A stretch of 64,000 bases of DNA, taken from contig JANYDU010000015.1 in the NCBI GenBank assembly GCA_025359805.1, positions 1-64,000 of the forward strand, read 5' to 3'. Below the pieces are notes generated by a model. The model saw only the letters and a list, made by a program, of their open reading frames with translations. It was not told the DNA's origin and searched no databases. Positions 19,249 through 28,887 of the stretch are shown piece after piece; the first letter of the stretch is position 1, and each line of letters starts with the position of its first letter. A program made the translations under genes and the position numbers. The DNA comes from Bacteroidota bacterium (GTDB lineage Bacteria; Bacteroidota; Bacteroidia; UKL13-3).

Positions 19249-20280
19249 TTACTTTAAAGGTTCAAGATCTAAAATTACAAATGTGCCTTGTTTAATTTTA
19301 GCTTTTGGTTTTGGATTTTCTTCAGTTGGTTCGGGTATTGGCTCATACTCGGCAGTGGGTGTATATATATGATGAGTTTTACTATCTAGTGTAATTGTTT
19401 TTGTTCCTTTTTGAGTGATAATAGTTTCTAAAATTTTGAAAGAATTTTCGTTTTCTTCTTTAATAACGGTGATAGAACCTTCGCCATTTGAGGTGTAAAT
19501 ATTTTTTAATTCGGTATCAAAACAAACACCATCACAATGGTCGCCAATTGGTAAAGTGGTAATTATTTTTCCGTTTTCAGCATTTACTACCACCATTATT
19601 TTATTTCCACATACAGAAAATAATCGGTGTGTTTTATTATCAATAGCTAAACCTGTTGGCTCATCTCCAGGTGCAATTAACCATGTTTGGTCTACTTGTA
19701 GTGTATTGGTATTAATCACAGAAATGGCATTTTTATCTTCGATATTTACAAACACTTTTCCTTTTTCATCGGTAACAGAAAACTCTGGCTTGCCTTCCAA
19801 TGCAATGGTTTTTAAAATCAAATTTGTTTTGGCATCAATCACGGTTGCGTCTTTACTTTTACCATTAAATACAAACACTTTTTTGGAGAAGGGGTCATAC
19901 AAAATAGCATCGGGATTTAAACCTACTTTTATTTTTGTGATGATGGTTAAATTTTTTAAATCGAAAATAGTTACCGAAGTATCTTTTCCATTGCTGATAA
20001 AACCTTTGTTTAAATCGTTGGCAAGAGCAATTCCATGCACTCCTTTTGTATCAGTAATGGTATTGATTAATTTATTTTGTTTTAAATCGATAACCTGAAC
20101 AACGGTTGAATGTGAAACAAATAAGCGACTGGAGTTTTCATCAACAATAAGATAATCCCACCCTCCATTTCCTTCAACAGAAATACGATTTGATATTTTA
20201 AATTTACTGGTTTGAGCAGATGCTATAAAACTCATTAAAATTATAGCGAGTGTACTAAATGTAATGTTGATTTTTTTCAT
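19249..20280 (-). CDS. YncE-type beta-propeller protein, exported
   Basis: 343 residues with a signal peptide ending near ASAQ. It contains repeated propeller blades of the YVTN/YncE kind (SRLFVSHSTVVQVIDLKQN, KVFVFNGKSKDATVIDAKTN, HRLFSVCGNKIMVVVNAENG). Family members bind nucleic acids or other ligands in the periplasm, but no specific role is clear. It starts 4 bases after the RND pump gene stop, so it belongs to the efflux operon; it may act as an accessory protein of the tripartite pump (inference). Confidence 0.8.
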   Translation of the reverse strand: MKKINITFSTLAIILMSFIASAQTSKFKISNRISVEGNGGWDYLIVDENSSRLFVSHSTVVQVIDLKQNKLINTITDTKGVHGIALANDLNKGFISNGKDTSVTIFDLKNLTIITKIKVGLNPDAILYDPFSKKVFVFNGKSKDATVIDAKTNLILKTIALEGKPEFSVTDEKGKVFVNIEDKNAISVINTNTLQVDQTWLIAPGDEPTGLAIDNKTHRLFSVCGNKIMVVVNAENGKIITTLPIGDHCDGVCFDTELKNIYTSNGEGSITVIKEENENSFKILETIITQKGTKTITLDSKTHHIYTPTAEYEPIPEPTEENPKPKAKIKQGTFVILDLEPLK

Positions 20281-20284
20281 GATT

Positions 20285-23200
20285 TTATTTTTTATACATT
20301 AATCGTAATAAACTTGGAAACACTAAAAGTAATAAAGGTAAACCTGCCGTAAACCCACCAATTACTGCTACTGCCAATGGTTGTTGCATTTGTGCGCCTA
20401 ATCCAATTCCTAATGCTAAAGGCATTAAAGCTAATATGGCTCCAATGGCGGTCATTAGTTTTGGACGAATGCGCAATGCAATTGCATAGTTAATGGAAGT
20501 ATCAATATTTCCTGTTTCCTTAAGGTTAAATTTAAATTGGTTAATAGTAAAAATTGCATTTTCGGCAATGATACCTACAATCATAATAATGCCAGTATAG
20601 CTACTTACGTTTAATGGAATTCCTGCAATGTATAGGGCCAAAATGCAACCTGTAATTCCCATTAATGAAATAAATAAAACCAATAATGATAATATCCATT
20701 CCTTGAATAAAAACATTAACACAGCAAAAACAAATAAACTTGCCATTGCTAAAATAACTAACAATTCATTAAATGATTGTTGTTGCTCGGCATATGCGCC
20801 ACCATAAGAAATGGTATAACCTTGGGGCATGGGTAAATGTTCTTTAAATGTTTTTTGAATATCCTTTATTGCACTTCCTAAATCGCGGTTATCAAGTCGT
20901 GCAACTAAAACCACTGCCGATTTTAAATCTTCTCTTCGGTATTCAATTTCGCCTGGAATAATTTTAACATCAGTAAAAAAGGATAGCGGTCGAGTAGTGC
21001 CATCAGGTAAAAATATGAGTTGCTTTTTTAAATTATCTAAATCGTTTTTTTTGTAATCAACAAAACGTAAAAGCACTCTTCTCATTTGTTCTCCATCTTG
21101 TAATTGCCCAATTTGCAAACCTCCTGTCATGGCAGCTTGTGCGGGTGATGGAACAGGAATATTGGAGCCTAAACCCAAAGGCACACCACCAGTATAAGCT
21201 GTTAGTTGAGTTTGAAAATCACTTAAAGTAATTTTATATAAACTTAGTTTTTCTTGATTGGGAATAAAAATTAATGATGGTCCTGCAGTTACCAATCCAT
21301 TATTAATATCGGCAATACCATTTACTTGTTGCAATAAGGTATCGGCTTGCTTTGCCAATTCTTTTAGGATGTTATAATCATTACCATAAATTTTTATTTG
21401 AATGGGAGAAGGTGTGCTCATTAAATCACCCAATAAATCAGAAATACGTTGGCCGAAAGAAATTTCTTCCATCACCGTTACGGTTGATTCAATTTCTTTC
21501 CGCAATTCACTAATTACTTCTTCTGTAGTTTTTGTTCTATCTTTTTTTAATTGAATAGAGTAGTCACCAATATTTGGAGGATCAGCTCTAAAAGCCATGT
21601 GCGTTCCCGTTCTGCGCGAGTAGGATTCTACATCGGGATGTTTGATAATAATTTTTTCAATCTCTTTACAAATTTGGTCGGTTTCTTCAATGGATGTTCC
21701 TGCTGGTGATATATAATCTAATACAATTGTGCCTTCATCTAAATCGGGTAAAAAACCTGTTTGTAATTTTCCTGATGCCCAAAATGCCGATACTCCTAAA
21801 ACCAAAACCAACAGAATTGCAATGATAGGTTTTTTGAAAAACCAAGTAAGCCATTTTAATTTATACATGGTATATTCGGCAGAATGATTGTGAGGTTTTA
21901 AAACACTTTTATAACCAATAACTAGATGCAACACAGGTAGCAATAACCACGTAACTAAAAAAGAAGTAATCATCGTTATTTGCATGGTATCCGAAAGTTC
22001 TTTGAAAAAACTTCCAGCCAATCCACTCATTAATCTAAATGGAAAATGAATAACGATGGTTGCTAATGAGGACGCAATCATGGCTGGAAACAAACTGTGG
22101 ATTGAATCTTTAACGATAGTAAATTTATCTTTTTCAGGATGGTCTTCATGCCCCCTATAAATTTGTTCGATGATTACAATAGCATCATCAATAATTAAAC
22201 CTATGGAAGCGGCAATGGCACCGAGCGACATAATGTTGATTGTGATACCAACCAAATAAAGCACCAACACGGTAAAGGCTAATGTAACAGGAATAGTAAT
22301 CATTACAACCAAACTTGCACGCCACGATCGTAAAAAAATAATCATCACAATAAGTGCCAAAAACAAGCCTTCGTAAATTGTTTTGATAACACTATGAACA
22401 CTATCTTCAACAAATGCACTTTGATTGTAGTAAGTTTTTAATTGGTACCCCTTGGGTAAAATTTTCCTTACTTCGATGGCTTTTTCTTCTGCTTCTTTTG
22501 CAAAATCAACAAGGTTAAAACCGGGTTGTTTTACCAAATCAATTAATAACGCATTGCTTCCATTTGCATTGATGATTAAAAATTCTTGTTGTTCCTGAAC
22601 TTCAATATTGGCAACCTCTTTCAACCTCACCACTCTATTGCCATCATTTTTTACAATGATATTTCCCAGCTCATCAATATCATTTACACGCGTATCGGTA
22701 AGTGATAAATACATTCTTCGGTAATCGGAAATATATCCGTTTGATAACACAAAATTATTGTTGTTAAAAGTATTGATAATAGTTGTTGGCGAAAGTCCCA
22801 ATGAAGAAAGTTTTACTGCATCCGGAACTACTACAAAATCTTTTGCTCGTCCACCTCTTACCACCACATTTGATATTCCTTTTAGTTGCGAAAAAATAGG
22901 GCGCACTAATAAGTTTGCATTATCACGCAAGGCAACTTGGCTATGGGCTGGTGCTTCTAAAGTATAACCATAAACCGGAAACAAAGATTGGTTCATGGCT
23001 TCTATAGAAAGATTTACACCAGGAGGCAAAAAGTTTTTTATTTCATTTATTCTGCTTTCAATTTGTGTTTTTTGAGCGTAGGTGTCTAAACCCCATTCAA
23101 AATAAATATCAATGGTACAGGTTCCTCGGCTTGTACTGCTGCGAACAATGGTTACACCTTTTACTCTCTTTACTGCACTTTCAATTGGTTTAGTAATTGT

Positions 23201-23386
23201 TATCATCATACGATCAACAGGAACTTGACCGGCATCAGCAATAATTGTTATGCGAGGAAATGGAACTTCTGGAAACAAATTTGTTTGCATACGTGTGTAT
23301 GAAAAAAAACCTGCTATTAATAGTAATGCTCCTATAAATAAGATGGGTTTGGTAAATATTTGAAAGTAATTTTTTTCAAGTATCAT
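20285..23386 (-). CDS. RND-family efflux pump inner membrane permease
   Basis: 1033 residues, full length. Two repeats of six transmembrane helices and two large periplasmic loops are apparent. Motifs: IGLIIDDAIVIIEQI in TM4 with the adjacent Asp pair of the proton relay, DNRDLGSAIKDIQKTF, and FPRITIIADAGQVPVDRMM near the N-terminus. It is the inner membrane pump of a tripartite system with the adaptor (8 bases upstream) and the TolC-like channel. The substrate (drug, dye or metal) cannot be assigned from sequence. Part of the response regulator-to-beta-propeller operon. Confidence 0.93.
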   Translation of the reverse strand: MILEKNYFQIFTKPILFIGALLLIAGFFSYTRMQTNLFPEVPFPRITIIADAGQVPVDRMMITITKPIESAVKRVKGVTIVRSSTSRGTCTIDIYFEWGLDTYAQKTQIESRINEIKNFLPPGVNLSIEAMNQSLFPVYGYTLEAPAHSQVALRDNANLLVRPIFSQLKGISNVVVRGGRAKDFVVVPDAVKLSSLGLSPTTIINTFNNNNFVLSNGYISDYRRMYLSLTDTRVNDIDELGNIIVKNDGNRVVRLKEVANIEVQEQQEFLIINANGSNALLIDLVKQPGFNLVDFAKEAEEKAIEVRKILPKGYQLKTYYNQSAFVEDSVHSVIKTIYEGLFLALIVMIIFLRSWRASLVVMITIPVTLAFTVLVLYLVGITINIMSLGAIAASIGLIIDDAIVIIEQIYRGHEDHPEKDKFTIVKDSIHSLFPAMIASSLATIVIHFPFRLMSGLAGSFFKELSDTMQITMITSFLVTWLLLPVLHLVIGYKSVLKPHNHSAEYTMYKLKWLTWFFKKPIIAILLVLVLGVSAFWASGKLQTGFLPDLDEGTIVLDYISPAGTSIEETDQICKEIEKIIIKHPDVESYSRRTGTHMAFRADPPNIGDYSIQLKKDRTKTTEEVISELRKEIESTVTVMEEISFGQRISDLLGDLMSTPSPIQIKIYGNDYNILKELAKQADTLLQQVNGIADINNGLVTAGPSLIFIPNQEKLSLYKITLSDFQTQLTAYTGGVPLGLGSNIPVPSPAQAAMTGGLQIGQLQDGEQMRRVLLRFVDYKKNDLDNLKKQLIFLPDGTTRPLSFFTDVKIIPGEIEYRREDLKSAVVLVARLDNRDLGSAIKDIQKTFKEHLPMPQGYTISYGGAYAEQQQSFNELLVILAMASLFVFAVLMFLFKEWILSLLVLFISLMGITGCILALYIAGIPLNVSSYTGIIMIVGIIAENAIFTINQFKFNLKETGNIDTSINYAIALRIRPKLMTAIGAILALMPLALGIGLGAQMQQPLAVAVIGGFTAGLPLLLLVFPSLLRLMYKK

Positions 23387-23393
23387 GAAAATT

Positions 23394-24314
23394 CTATTTT
23401 GTTATTTTTATTAATGCTGTATCAGCCAAACCATAATTTCCATTTACAATAATTCTATCAGTTGAATTAAAAACAGGAGAATGAATTTCTACTTCATTAT
23501 TATTTTTGTTGCCAATAATTACTGGAATTTTTATCGCTGTGCTGTCGTTAATTAATTTCATTATCCAAAATTCTGTCATCATTTCATCGCTCAGTACACA
23601 AGCTTTTGGAAGCACTTGTGTATTAACATCTGTTGCCTTATTGATTTGCACTTTTACAATTAAATTTTCAGGTAAAAAAAGTGTTTCATTTGTTTTAGCT
23701 AACATAGGTTGAGTTTGGGCTAAAGCATTCATTGCTGAAAGTGGAGTTGTTATTGTTCCATCATGCGTGCTATTGTCAGGCAAAGTAATGATACAATTGC
23801 TTCCAACTTTTGCAAATTGGGCAAATTCAAAAGGAACATTTATTTGAAACGATAAATCATTGCTTTCTGCAATGGTGCAAAGTTGTGTGCCTTCTAAAAT
23901 ATAATCCCCAATTTGTTGTTTATCAAATGTGCTAATAATTCCGGATGCAGGAGCATATACTTTTATAATTCCCAATCCAATTAATCCACTATCAACTATT
24001 GAATTTTGTTGCCCCATTGCTCGGTGTTCTTTTGATTCTAATTCATACAAAACAGCACCTTGTTTTACTTTATCGCCAAGCTTAATATTTACTTTAATAA
24101 TAAAGGCAGGAATTTGAGCGGTTACTATATTCCGTTTTAAATAAATAGTAGTTGCTGATAAAATAATTCTATCATTAATTGAGCCTTTGTGGATATTTGT
24201 TACTTGAACTGGAGACTTTGCAGATGCAACAGATTCTTCGGTAGTTGTATTGTTTTTGCAAGATGCAAACAATGTAAATATAACGATGGTATATAAAATT
24301 CTATTTTTGTTCAT
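23394..24314 (-). CDS. RND efflux periplasmic adaptor (membrane fusion protein), lipoprotein
   Basis: 306 residues, short for the family. A lipoprotein signal ends at FTLFASC. It has the barrel-sandwich hybrid halves (FIIKVNIKLGDKVKQGAVLYELES and KVYAPASGIISTFDKQQIGD) but very little alpha-helical hairpin between them, then a beta-barrel region. It links the RND permease to the outer membrane channel. The reduced hairpin suggests a compact assembly. Confidence 0.87.
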   Translation of the reverse strand: MNKNRILYTIVIFTLFASCKNNTTTEESVASAKSPVQVTNIHKGSINDRIILSATTIYLKRNIVTAQIPAFIIKVNIKLGDKVKQGAVLYELESKEHRAMGQQNSIVDSGLIGLGIIKVYAPASGIISTFDKQQIGDYILEGTQLCTIAESNDLSFQINVPFEFAQFAKVGSNCIITLPDNSTHDGTITTPLSAMNALAQTQPMLAKTNETLFLPENLIVKVQINKATDVNTQVLPKACVLSDEMMTEFWIMKLINDSTAIKIPVIIGNKNNNEVEIHSPVFNSTDRIIVNGNYGLADTALIKITK

Positions 24315-24327
24315 TGTTAGGTTTTGA

Positions 24328-25638
24328 TTACCAATTCCAGTAATTATAATTATTTATAAGTAGTTGTTTGTTGGTTTGCATTAAAATAAAATCGCGTTGT
24401 AATAAGGCTATATTTTTAATACTGTTAATATAGGTTACGATAGATTGTTGACCAGTTGCTATTTCTTTTTTGTAGTAATTTAATAATTGTTTGTAATCAA
24501 TAAGTTGGTTTGATGTGATGATCATTCTTTCATCCAATGATTGAATTTCATTTAGCAATTTATTTTTTCTGATGGTGTTTTGATTGATAAAATTTGACTT
24601 ATAAGCTTGCGTTGATTTTACCAATAGATTTATTTTTTGTTGATTCAGATTTCTTTGCCTTCCATCAAAAATGTACATCGTAAAATTCACTCCTGCACTT
24701 GCTCCAAAACGATTGGGTAAGGTAGGTTCGTAAACACCATTTAGCCCCGCATTTGCAAATGCACTAAGTTGAGGTTTGTACTTTAGTTCAAAAATTCTTT
24801 GTGTGGCAATTAGGTTTAAACTATCCAAGCGAAAGCGTTCGGTGTATTTAGAATCATTAATTATAGTTTGATTAATTGTTAAACTAAAATCTTGTAAAGT
24901 GATATAATTAGTATCATTAATTCCACATATTACATTCAAGTCCATTAGATCTCTTCTATATGTTGCCTTAAATGTATTGGCTGCATTTTGTTGTGTTTGA
25001 TATTCGATATTTATCAATAACAAATCCGATTGTTTTAGTAAACCATTTTCAGCCAATTTTAGTGAAATATTTTTTTGTTCAGTAAGTAATTGAATAAGTG
25101 CATTTATATAATCCAGTTGTTTTAAATCTTGCAAGCATAAAATATATTGATCGGTAATAAATTTTTCTAAATCATGTGAACTCAGTTGAATATTATTCTG
25201 ATTAATTTTTGATCCAATAATTGCTTGCTGTGATGCAATTTGATACTTTGTTGCTGAAAATAAATTTTGATTTACGTTTACCAAACCTTGATAAATGCCA
25301 CCATTACTAGCAGCAATATCATAGCCATAATATTTATTGGCATCAGTTGGGCTTATATTTAATTCAGATTTTCCATTATCCTGATTAATAATAGGAGACA
25401 CTGCTAATGTTCCAGTAAGTGTAATTTGGGGCTTGGTATAAAAAGCTTTAATCCTTTCTATTTCCAGTTTTGCAGCCTCACTTTGGTTTTTATTATCTTG
25501 TATAAACGGACTATTTTGTTTGGCTTGTTCAATAAAATAATTCAATGTGTTTTGAGCAAATGCAATTGAATTAATATGAAGCAATACCAATAATATGATG
25601 GAATAAATAACATATTTTACAAATTGATATTGCTTCAT
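24328..25638 (-). CDS. TolC-family outer membrane efflux protein
   Basis: 436 residues with a signal peptide ending around IAFAQ. It is rich in long helices with periodic Asn/Gln, as in TolC (DNKNQSEAAKLEIERIKAFY near the start; later LKYKPQLSAFANAGLNG and FGASAGVNFTMYIFDGRQR, the usual strand regions). It forms the outer membrane channel of the pump encoded by the two genes downstream. Confidence 0.88.
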   Translation of the reverse strand: MKQYQFVKYVIYSIILLVLLHINSIAFAQNTLNYFIEQAKQNSPFIQDNKNQSEAAKLEIERIKAFYTKPQITLTGTLAVSPIINQDNGKSELNISPTDANKYYGYDIAASNGGIYQGLVNVNQNLFSATKYQIASQQAIIGSKINQNNIQLSSHDLEKFITDQYILCLQDLKQLDYINALIQLLTEQKNISLKLAENGLLKQSDLLLINIEYQTQQNAANTFKATYRRDLMDLNVICGINDTNYITLQDFSLTINQTIINDSKYTERFRLDSLNLIATQRIFELKYKPQLSAFANAGLNGVYEPTLPNRFGASAGVNFTMYIFDGRQRNLNQQKINLLVKSTQAYKSNFINQNTIRKNKLLNEIQSLDERMIITSNQLIDYKQLLNYYKKEIATGQQSIVTYINSIKNIALLQRDFILMQTNKQLLINNYNYWNW

Positions 25639-25649
25639 GTTTGTTATAA

Positions 25650-26075
25650 TTATTTTGTTTCCTTGATAAAATTTCCTTTTGCATCAAAAATCACATCTTT
25701 CCCCTTTAGTTCAGCTTCGTAAGTTACTGTTCCATTTGCAGCAGTAATTTTTGCGGCCTCTTTAATTGGATTATTTGGGTAATTTTTTTTCATGTAAGTA
25801 TGAGCAGCCTCAGGTAATTTTTTTACATCAATTTCAACTTCGCTTTCAAGCATTTTCCCATTTGCATCAAACAATACAGATTGCTCTATTTTGTTTAAAT
25901 CAAATCCAGCTTCAAAATTCCCATCTTCTTTTTTCCATTTTACTTCTGTGGCTTTTGGAAACAATTTTGTAAATGATGTTTTTACAGTTGAAGGAACATC
26001 TTTATCAGCTAATTTTTGTGCATTGGCTTGGAGCGAAACTGCTGCAATGGCCAGAAGGAAAATTAATTTTTTCAT
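25650..26075 (-). CDS. PepSY-like (DUF2874-type) periplasmic protein
   Basis: 141 residues. A signal peptide (MKKLIFLLAIAAVSLQANAQ) is followed by two PepSY-like repeats: FTKLFPKATEVKWKKEDGNF and HTYMKKNYPNNPIKEAAKI, each followed by beta-strands. Proteins of this type often sit beside two-component systems in Bacteroidota. Here it is between the histidine kinase and the efflux genes, 11 bases from tolC, so a sensory or chaperone role for this operon is possible. Confidence 0.82.
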   Translation of the reverse strand: MKKLIFLLAIAAVSLQANAQKLADKDVPSTVKTSFTKLFPKATEVKWKKEDGNFEAGFDLNKIEQSVLFDANGKMLESEVEIDVKKLPEAAHTYMKKNYPNNPIKEAAKITAANGTVTYEAELKGKDVIFDAKGNFIKETK

Positions 26076-26132
26076 GATTTACTTTTATATTAGGGTTCAA
26101 ATCTCAACCTTAATTTTGAAGAAATTCTGAAT

Positions 26133-27404
26133 TTAGAATCGAATAGTAAAAACATGTAAAGAATTAACAAATTGATAACTTGCTTGCCAACCATATTTAA
26201 GGCAAATGGTTTTTACAATGGCAAGTCCAAGCCCATTTCCAGAGGTATTGTTTCCAATTTTGGAAAAGCGTTTAAATAATTTTTCATTGTCAAGCGTTTC
26301 GTTACCAGAGTTTGATATACTCAGTTTATTAGCTGATATAGAAATCAAAATCTCATTATTATTTAGATGGTAACGAATGGCATTGGAAAGTAAATTAGTA
26401 ATTAAAATTTCTAGTAAACCCTTATCACAGTTTAGCATAAAATTTTCATCGACAGTTGTAAATTTTATATTATTTTTTTCGAGTGGAGTTTCAAATAAAT
26501 CAGCAAGTTTTATAATCAAATCATACAGATTTACTTTTTCAATTTGATCAAATATATTATTCTCAATTTTTGAAATAAGCAATAAATTTTTATTCAATCG
26601 AGATAATCTTGCTAAGGCTTCATATAACAATTGGATAATTTGTGCTTGCTCGTTTGTTAGGGATGAATTTTGCAAAAGGATATCGAGTTTTGATTGGAAA
26701 ACAGCGAGTGGAGTTTGCATTTCGTGAGCTGCATTTTCTGTAAATTCTTTTTGAGCTTGATAAGAGTAAATGCTCTTTACCATCAATTTATTTACAGCCG
26801 TATTTAGCTCATTAAATTCATAAATTATAGATTTGGGAAATTCTTGCTTCTCAGATTTTTCTACACTGAAATTTTCAATACTATGAAGTGTTTTATAAAA
26901 GGGTTTCCAAATTTGCTTGGAAATATTTCTGTTAATAATAAATAGTCCGGCTAATAATGAAGCCAAAATAAATATATAAAGCCATGCAATTGTTTTAACC
27001 AAATCTTCCGTTTCAACAAGTGATTGCCTTGTCATTAAGACATAATTTTTACCATCAATATGTATTGGAGAATACAATAAACGATAAGGTTCTGACTCGT
27101 TGTTGAGCGAGTCGAATAAAATGGCATCAAGAAAAGTATTTTTCAGAACGCCATTGGTATCTTTAAGAATTAAAATATCTCTGTTAAACTTATTCCAAAT
27201 TAAAATATCGTTTTTTGTGAGCTGATGTTCATATTTTTTTTGAAATTCATTTTTCTCTATTTGCAATGATTCATCAATATCATCCATATAAAGTTTGCTC
27301 ATCATGATATAAAATATTGGTGCGCTAATCAACAACAACAACACCGAAAAAAGCGCATTATAAAACATACTTCTATTTAGTAATTTATAGTTCGTTATTC
27401 CCAT
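26133..27404 (-). CDS. Sensor histidine kinase
   Basis: 423 residues. Two membrane segments (about 14-33 and 140-160) flank a periplasmic sensor of about 105 residues. The HisKA domain has AHEMQTPLAVFQSKLDILLQ with the phospho-acceptor His, and the ATPase domain has an N box (LLSNAIRYHL) and G box (TSGNGLGLAIVKTIC). The H-box is HEMQTP rather than HELRTP. The gene overlaps the upstream response regulator by 10 bases and precedes the efflux genes, so it very likely controls them. Confidence 0.9.
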   Translation of the reverse strand: MGITNYKLLNRSMFYNALFSVLLLLISAPIFYIMMSKLYMDDIDESLQIEKNEFQKKYEHQLTKNDILIWNKFNRDILILKDTNGVLKNTFLDAILFDSLNNESEPYRLLYSPIHIDGKNYVLMTRQSLVETEDLVKTIAWLYIFILASLLAGLFIINRNISKQIWKPFYKTLHSIENFSVEKSEKQEFPKSIIYEFNELNTAVNKLMVKSIYSYQAQKEFTENAAHEMQTPLAVFQSKLDILLQNSSLTNEQAQIIQLLYEALARLSRLNKNLLLISKIENNIFDQIEKVNLYDLIIKLADLFETPLEKNNIKFTTVDENFMLNCDKGLLEILITNLLSNAIRYHLNNNEILISISANKLSISNSGNETLDNEKLFKRFSKIGNNTSGNGLGLAIVKTICLKYGWQASYQFVNSLHVFTIRF

Positions 27405-28066
27405 TTATATCCCATTCCATAAATTGTTTTGATATAATCTTTGCATCCTGCTTCCGATAATTTCTTTTTTAAATTTTTAATATGAGCGTATACAAAATCG
27501 TGATTATTTAGCATGTCGGCAATATCTCCCGAAAGGTGTTCGGCCAATGCACCTTTTGAAATTACTTTGTTTTTATTGCTAATTAAAAATAGCAATAGGT
27601 TGTATTCTTTACGTGTAATATTTAAAGAAGTTTTATTTACATAAATTGATTTTGCTGTAATATCAATTAGCAATTCGTGTTCGTTAAATTGATTAGCACC
27701 AACAAATTTTCTTCTTCTAATTAGCGATTGAATTCTTGCACTTAATTCTGATAAATGAAAAGGTTTTGCTAAGTAATCATCAGCTCCAATTTGTAGGCCT
27801 TTTATTTTATCTTCTAATGAGTTTTTTGCCGAAATGATAATCACACCATCTTGTTTATTTAATGTTTTAAGTTCCTCTAATATTCTGAGCCCATTGCCAT
27901 CGGGCAAAGTAAGATCTAATAAAATGCAATCGTAGTCGTAGTTTAAAATTTTATCTAAAGCCTCATTACAATTGGATGCAAATTCGCATAAATAGTTTTC
28001 ACTCAACAGGTATTCTGCCATGCTTTGCATCAATTCTTTTTCATCTTCAATGATGAGGATTTTCAT
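27395..28066 (-). CDS. OmpR/PhoB-type response regulator
   Basis: 223 residues. The receiver domain (1-115) has acidic residues IIEDE, phospho-acceptor Asp51 (LLDLTLPDGNG), and the Lys in LAKPF. The C-terminal winged helix (about 130-223) has NITRKEYNLLLFL and the closing IKTIYGMGYKWE. It is cognate to the overlapping histidine kinase and is the first gene of a run that continues through the efflux pump. Confidence 0.93.
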   Translation of the reverse strand: MKILIIEDEKELMQSMAEYLLSENYLCEFASNCNEALDKILNYDYDCILLDLTLPDGNGLRILEELKTLNKQDGVIIISAKNSLEDKIKGLQIGADDYLAKPFHLSELSARIQSLIRRRKFVGANQFNEHELLIDITAKSIYVNKTSLNITRKEYNLLLFLISNKNKVISKGALAEHLSGDIADMLNNHDFVYAHIKNLKKKLSEAGCKDYIKTIYGMGYKWE

Positions 28067-28070
28067 ACCT

Positions 28071-28078
28071 CAAATCTA
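28071..28078 (-). promoter_or_regulatory. Candidate -7 box for the response regulator/efflux operon
   Basis: On the minus strand TAGATTTG matches the Bacteroidota -7 consensus TAnnTTTG exactly. It ends only 5 bases before the ATG at 28066, so it would give a leaderless transcript, or it is a chance match. The -33 TTTG is weak. Confidence 0.3.
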
Positions 28079-28124
28079 AGAATACAATTGAAAGAAATGC
28101 TAGAGAGAAATTGTGAGGATATTT

Positions 28125-28526
28125 TTAGCTTATTTTATTTGCATACTTCTCTTCAAATCGAATAGGAGAAAAGAAATACAGCATCATTATTCTGGCATAA
28201 CGATAAAGCAGGGGAGTGCTTAAAATTACAGTTCCGCAAATGATGGATATATACCACCAAAAATCAGGATCATGCCCAATAAAAAAAGTAAGCGCACCCA
28301 ATACCAGCATCATTCCGGTGGTCATAGCATAACTCACATACATGGCTCCCCAAAAAAATCCTGGTTCAATTTCAAAACGTAAATCACATACCGGACAGTT
28401 TTGAAACATATCGGTAAACTTTGTAATTTTGGTAGCGTTTGATTTAAAAATTTTACCACTTTGGCAACGTGGGCATTTACCTTGAAGTAATGATAATCCT
28501 TTGCTGGGTGTATATGAGTTGCACAT
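28125..28526 (-). CDS. DUF983 domain-containing membrane protein
   Basis: 133 residues. Two Cys pairs, CPRC (about residue 18) and CPVC (about 44), form a probable zinc ribbon, followed by two membrane helices (about 62-83 and 88-108), as in DUF983. This family often sits at the end of cytochrome c oxidase operons, as it does here. Its function is unknown; a role in oxidase assembly is inference. Confidence 0.85.
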   Translation of the reverse strand: MCNSYTPSKGLSLLQGKCPRCQSGKIFKSNATKITKFTDMFQNCPVCDLRFEIEPGFFWGAMYVSYAMTTGMMLVLGALTFFIGHDPDFWWYISIICGTVILSTPLLYRYARIMMLYFFSPIRFEEKYANKIS

Positions 28527-28577
28527 GGTTAAATAAGATAATGAACGATATTAATGTATTAAACAAGCAAAGGGTAA

Positions 28578-28826
28578 TTAATTTACAGCTTGTTTCTTTT
28601 TAAGTTTTGTATTTCTATACCAAATAACTCCAAACACTGTGGCAATGCTATATGGCAATGCAAGTAAATATAAAATTCCCATGTTTAATGTATTGCCTAC
28701 TTCAGTTCCATTTTTGCGCGCCTCTGTTAATGAAGCTTTACACATTGGGCATTGAGCCAATAAATCATTAGCGATAACTAATAGTATAATGATGAAAACA
28801 ATGGAAATAATTTTACTGAATTTCAT
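28578..28826 (-). CDS. Small CPMC-containing membrane protein
   Basis: 82 residues: signal-like N-terminus, QCPMCKASL immediately after the predicted cleavage site, then one transmembrane helix (about 50-70) and a basic tail. Similar small proteins are common in Bacteroidota next to SCO and DUF420 genes. A periplasmic CxxC near the membrane would suit copper or thiol chemistry during oxidase assembly, but that is inference. Confidence 0.65.
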   Translation of the reverse strand: MKFSKIISIVFIIILLVIANDLLAQCPMCKASLTEARKNGTEVGNTLNMGILYLLALPYSIATVFGVIWYRNTKLKKKQAVN

Positions 28827-28887
28827 GATTCAAAAATAAGTTTATTTAACTATTGAGAAGATGATTTTTGTTAGATAATTCTTGTTA

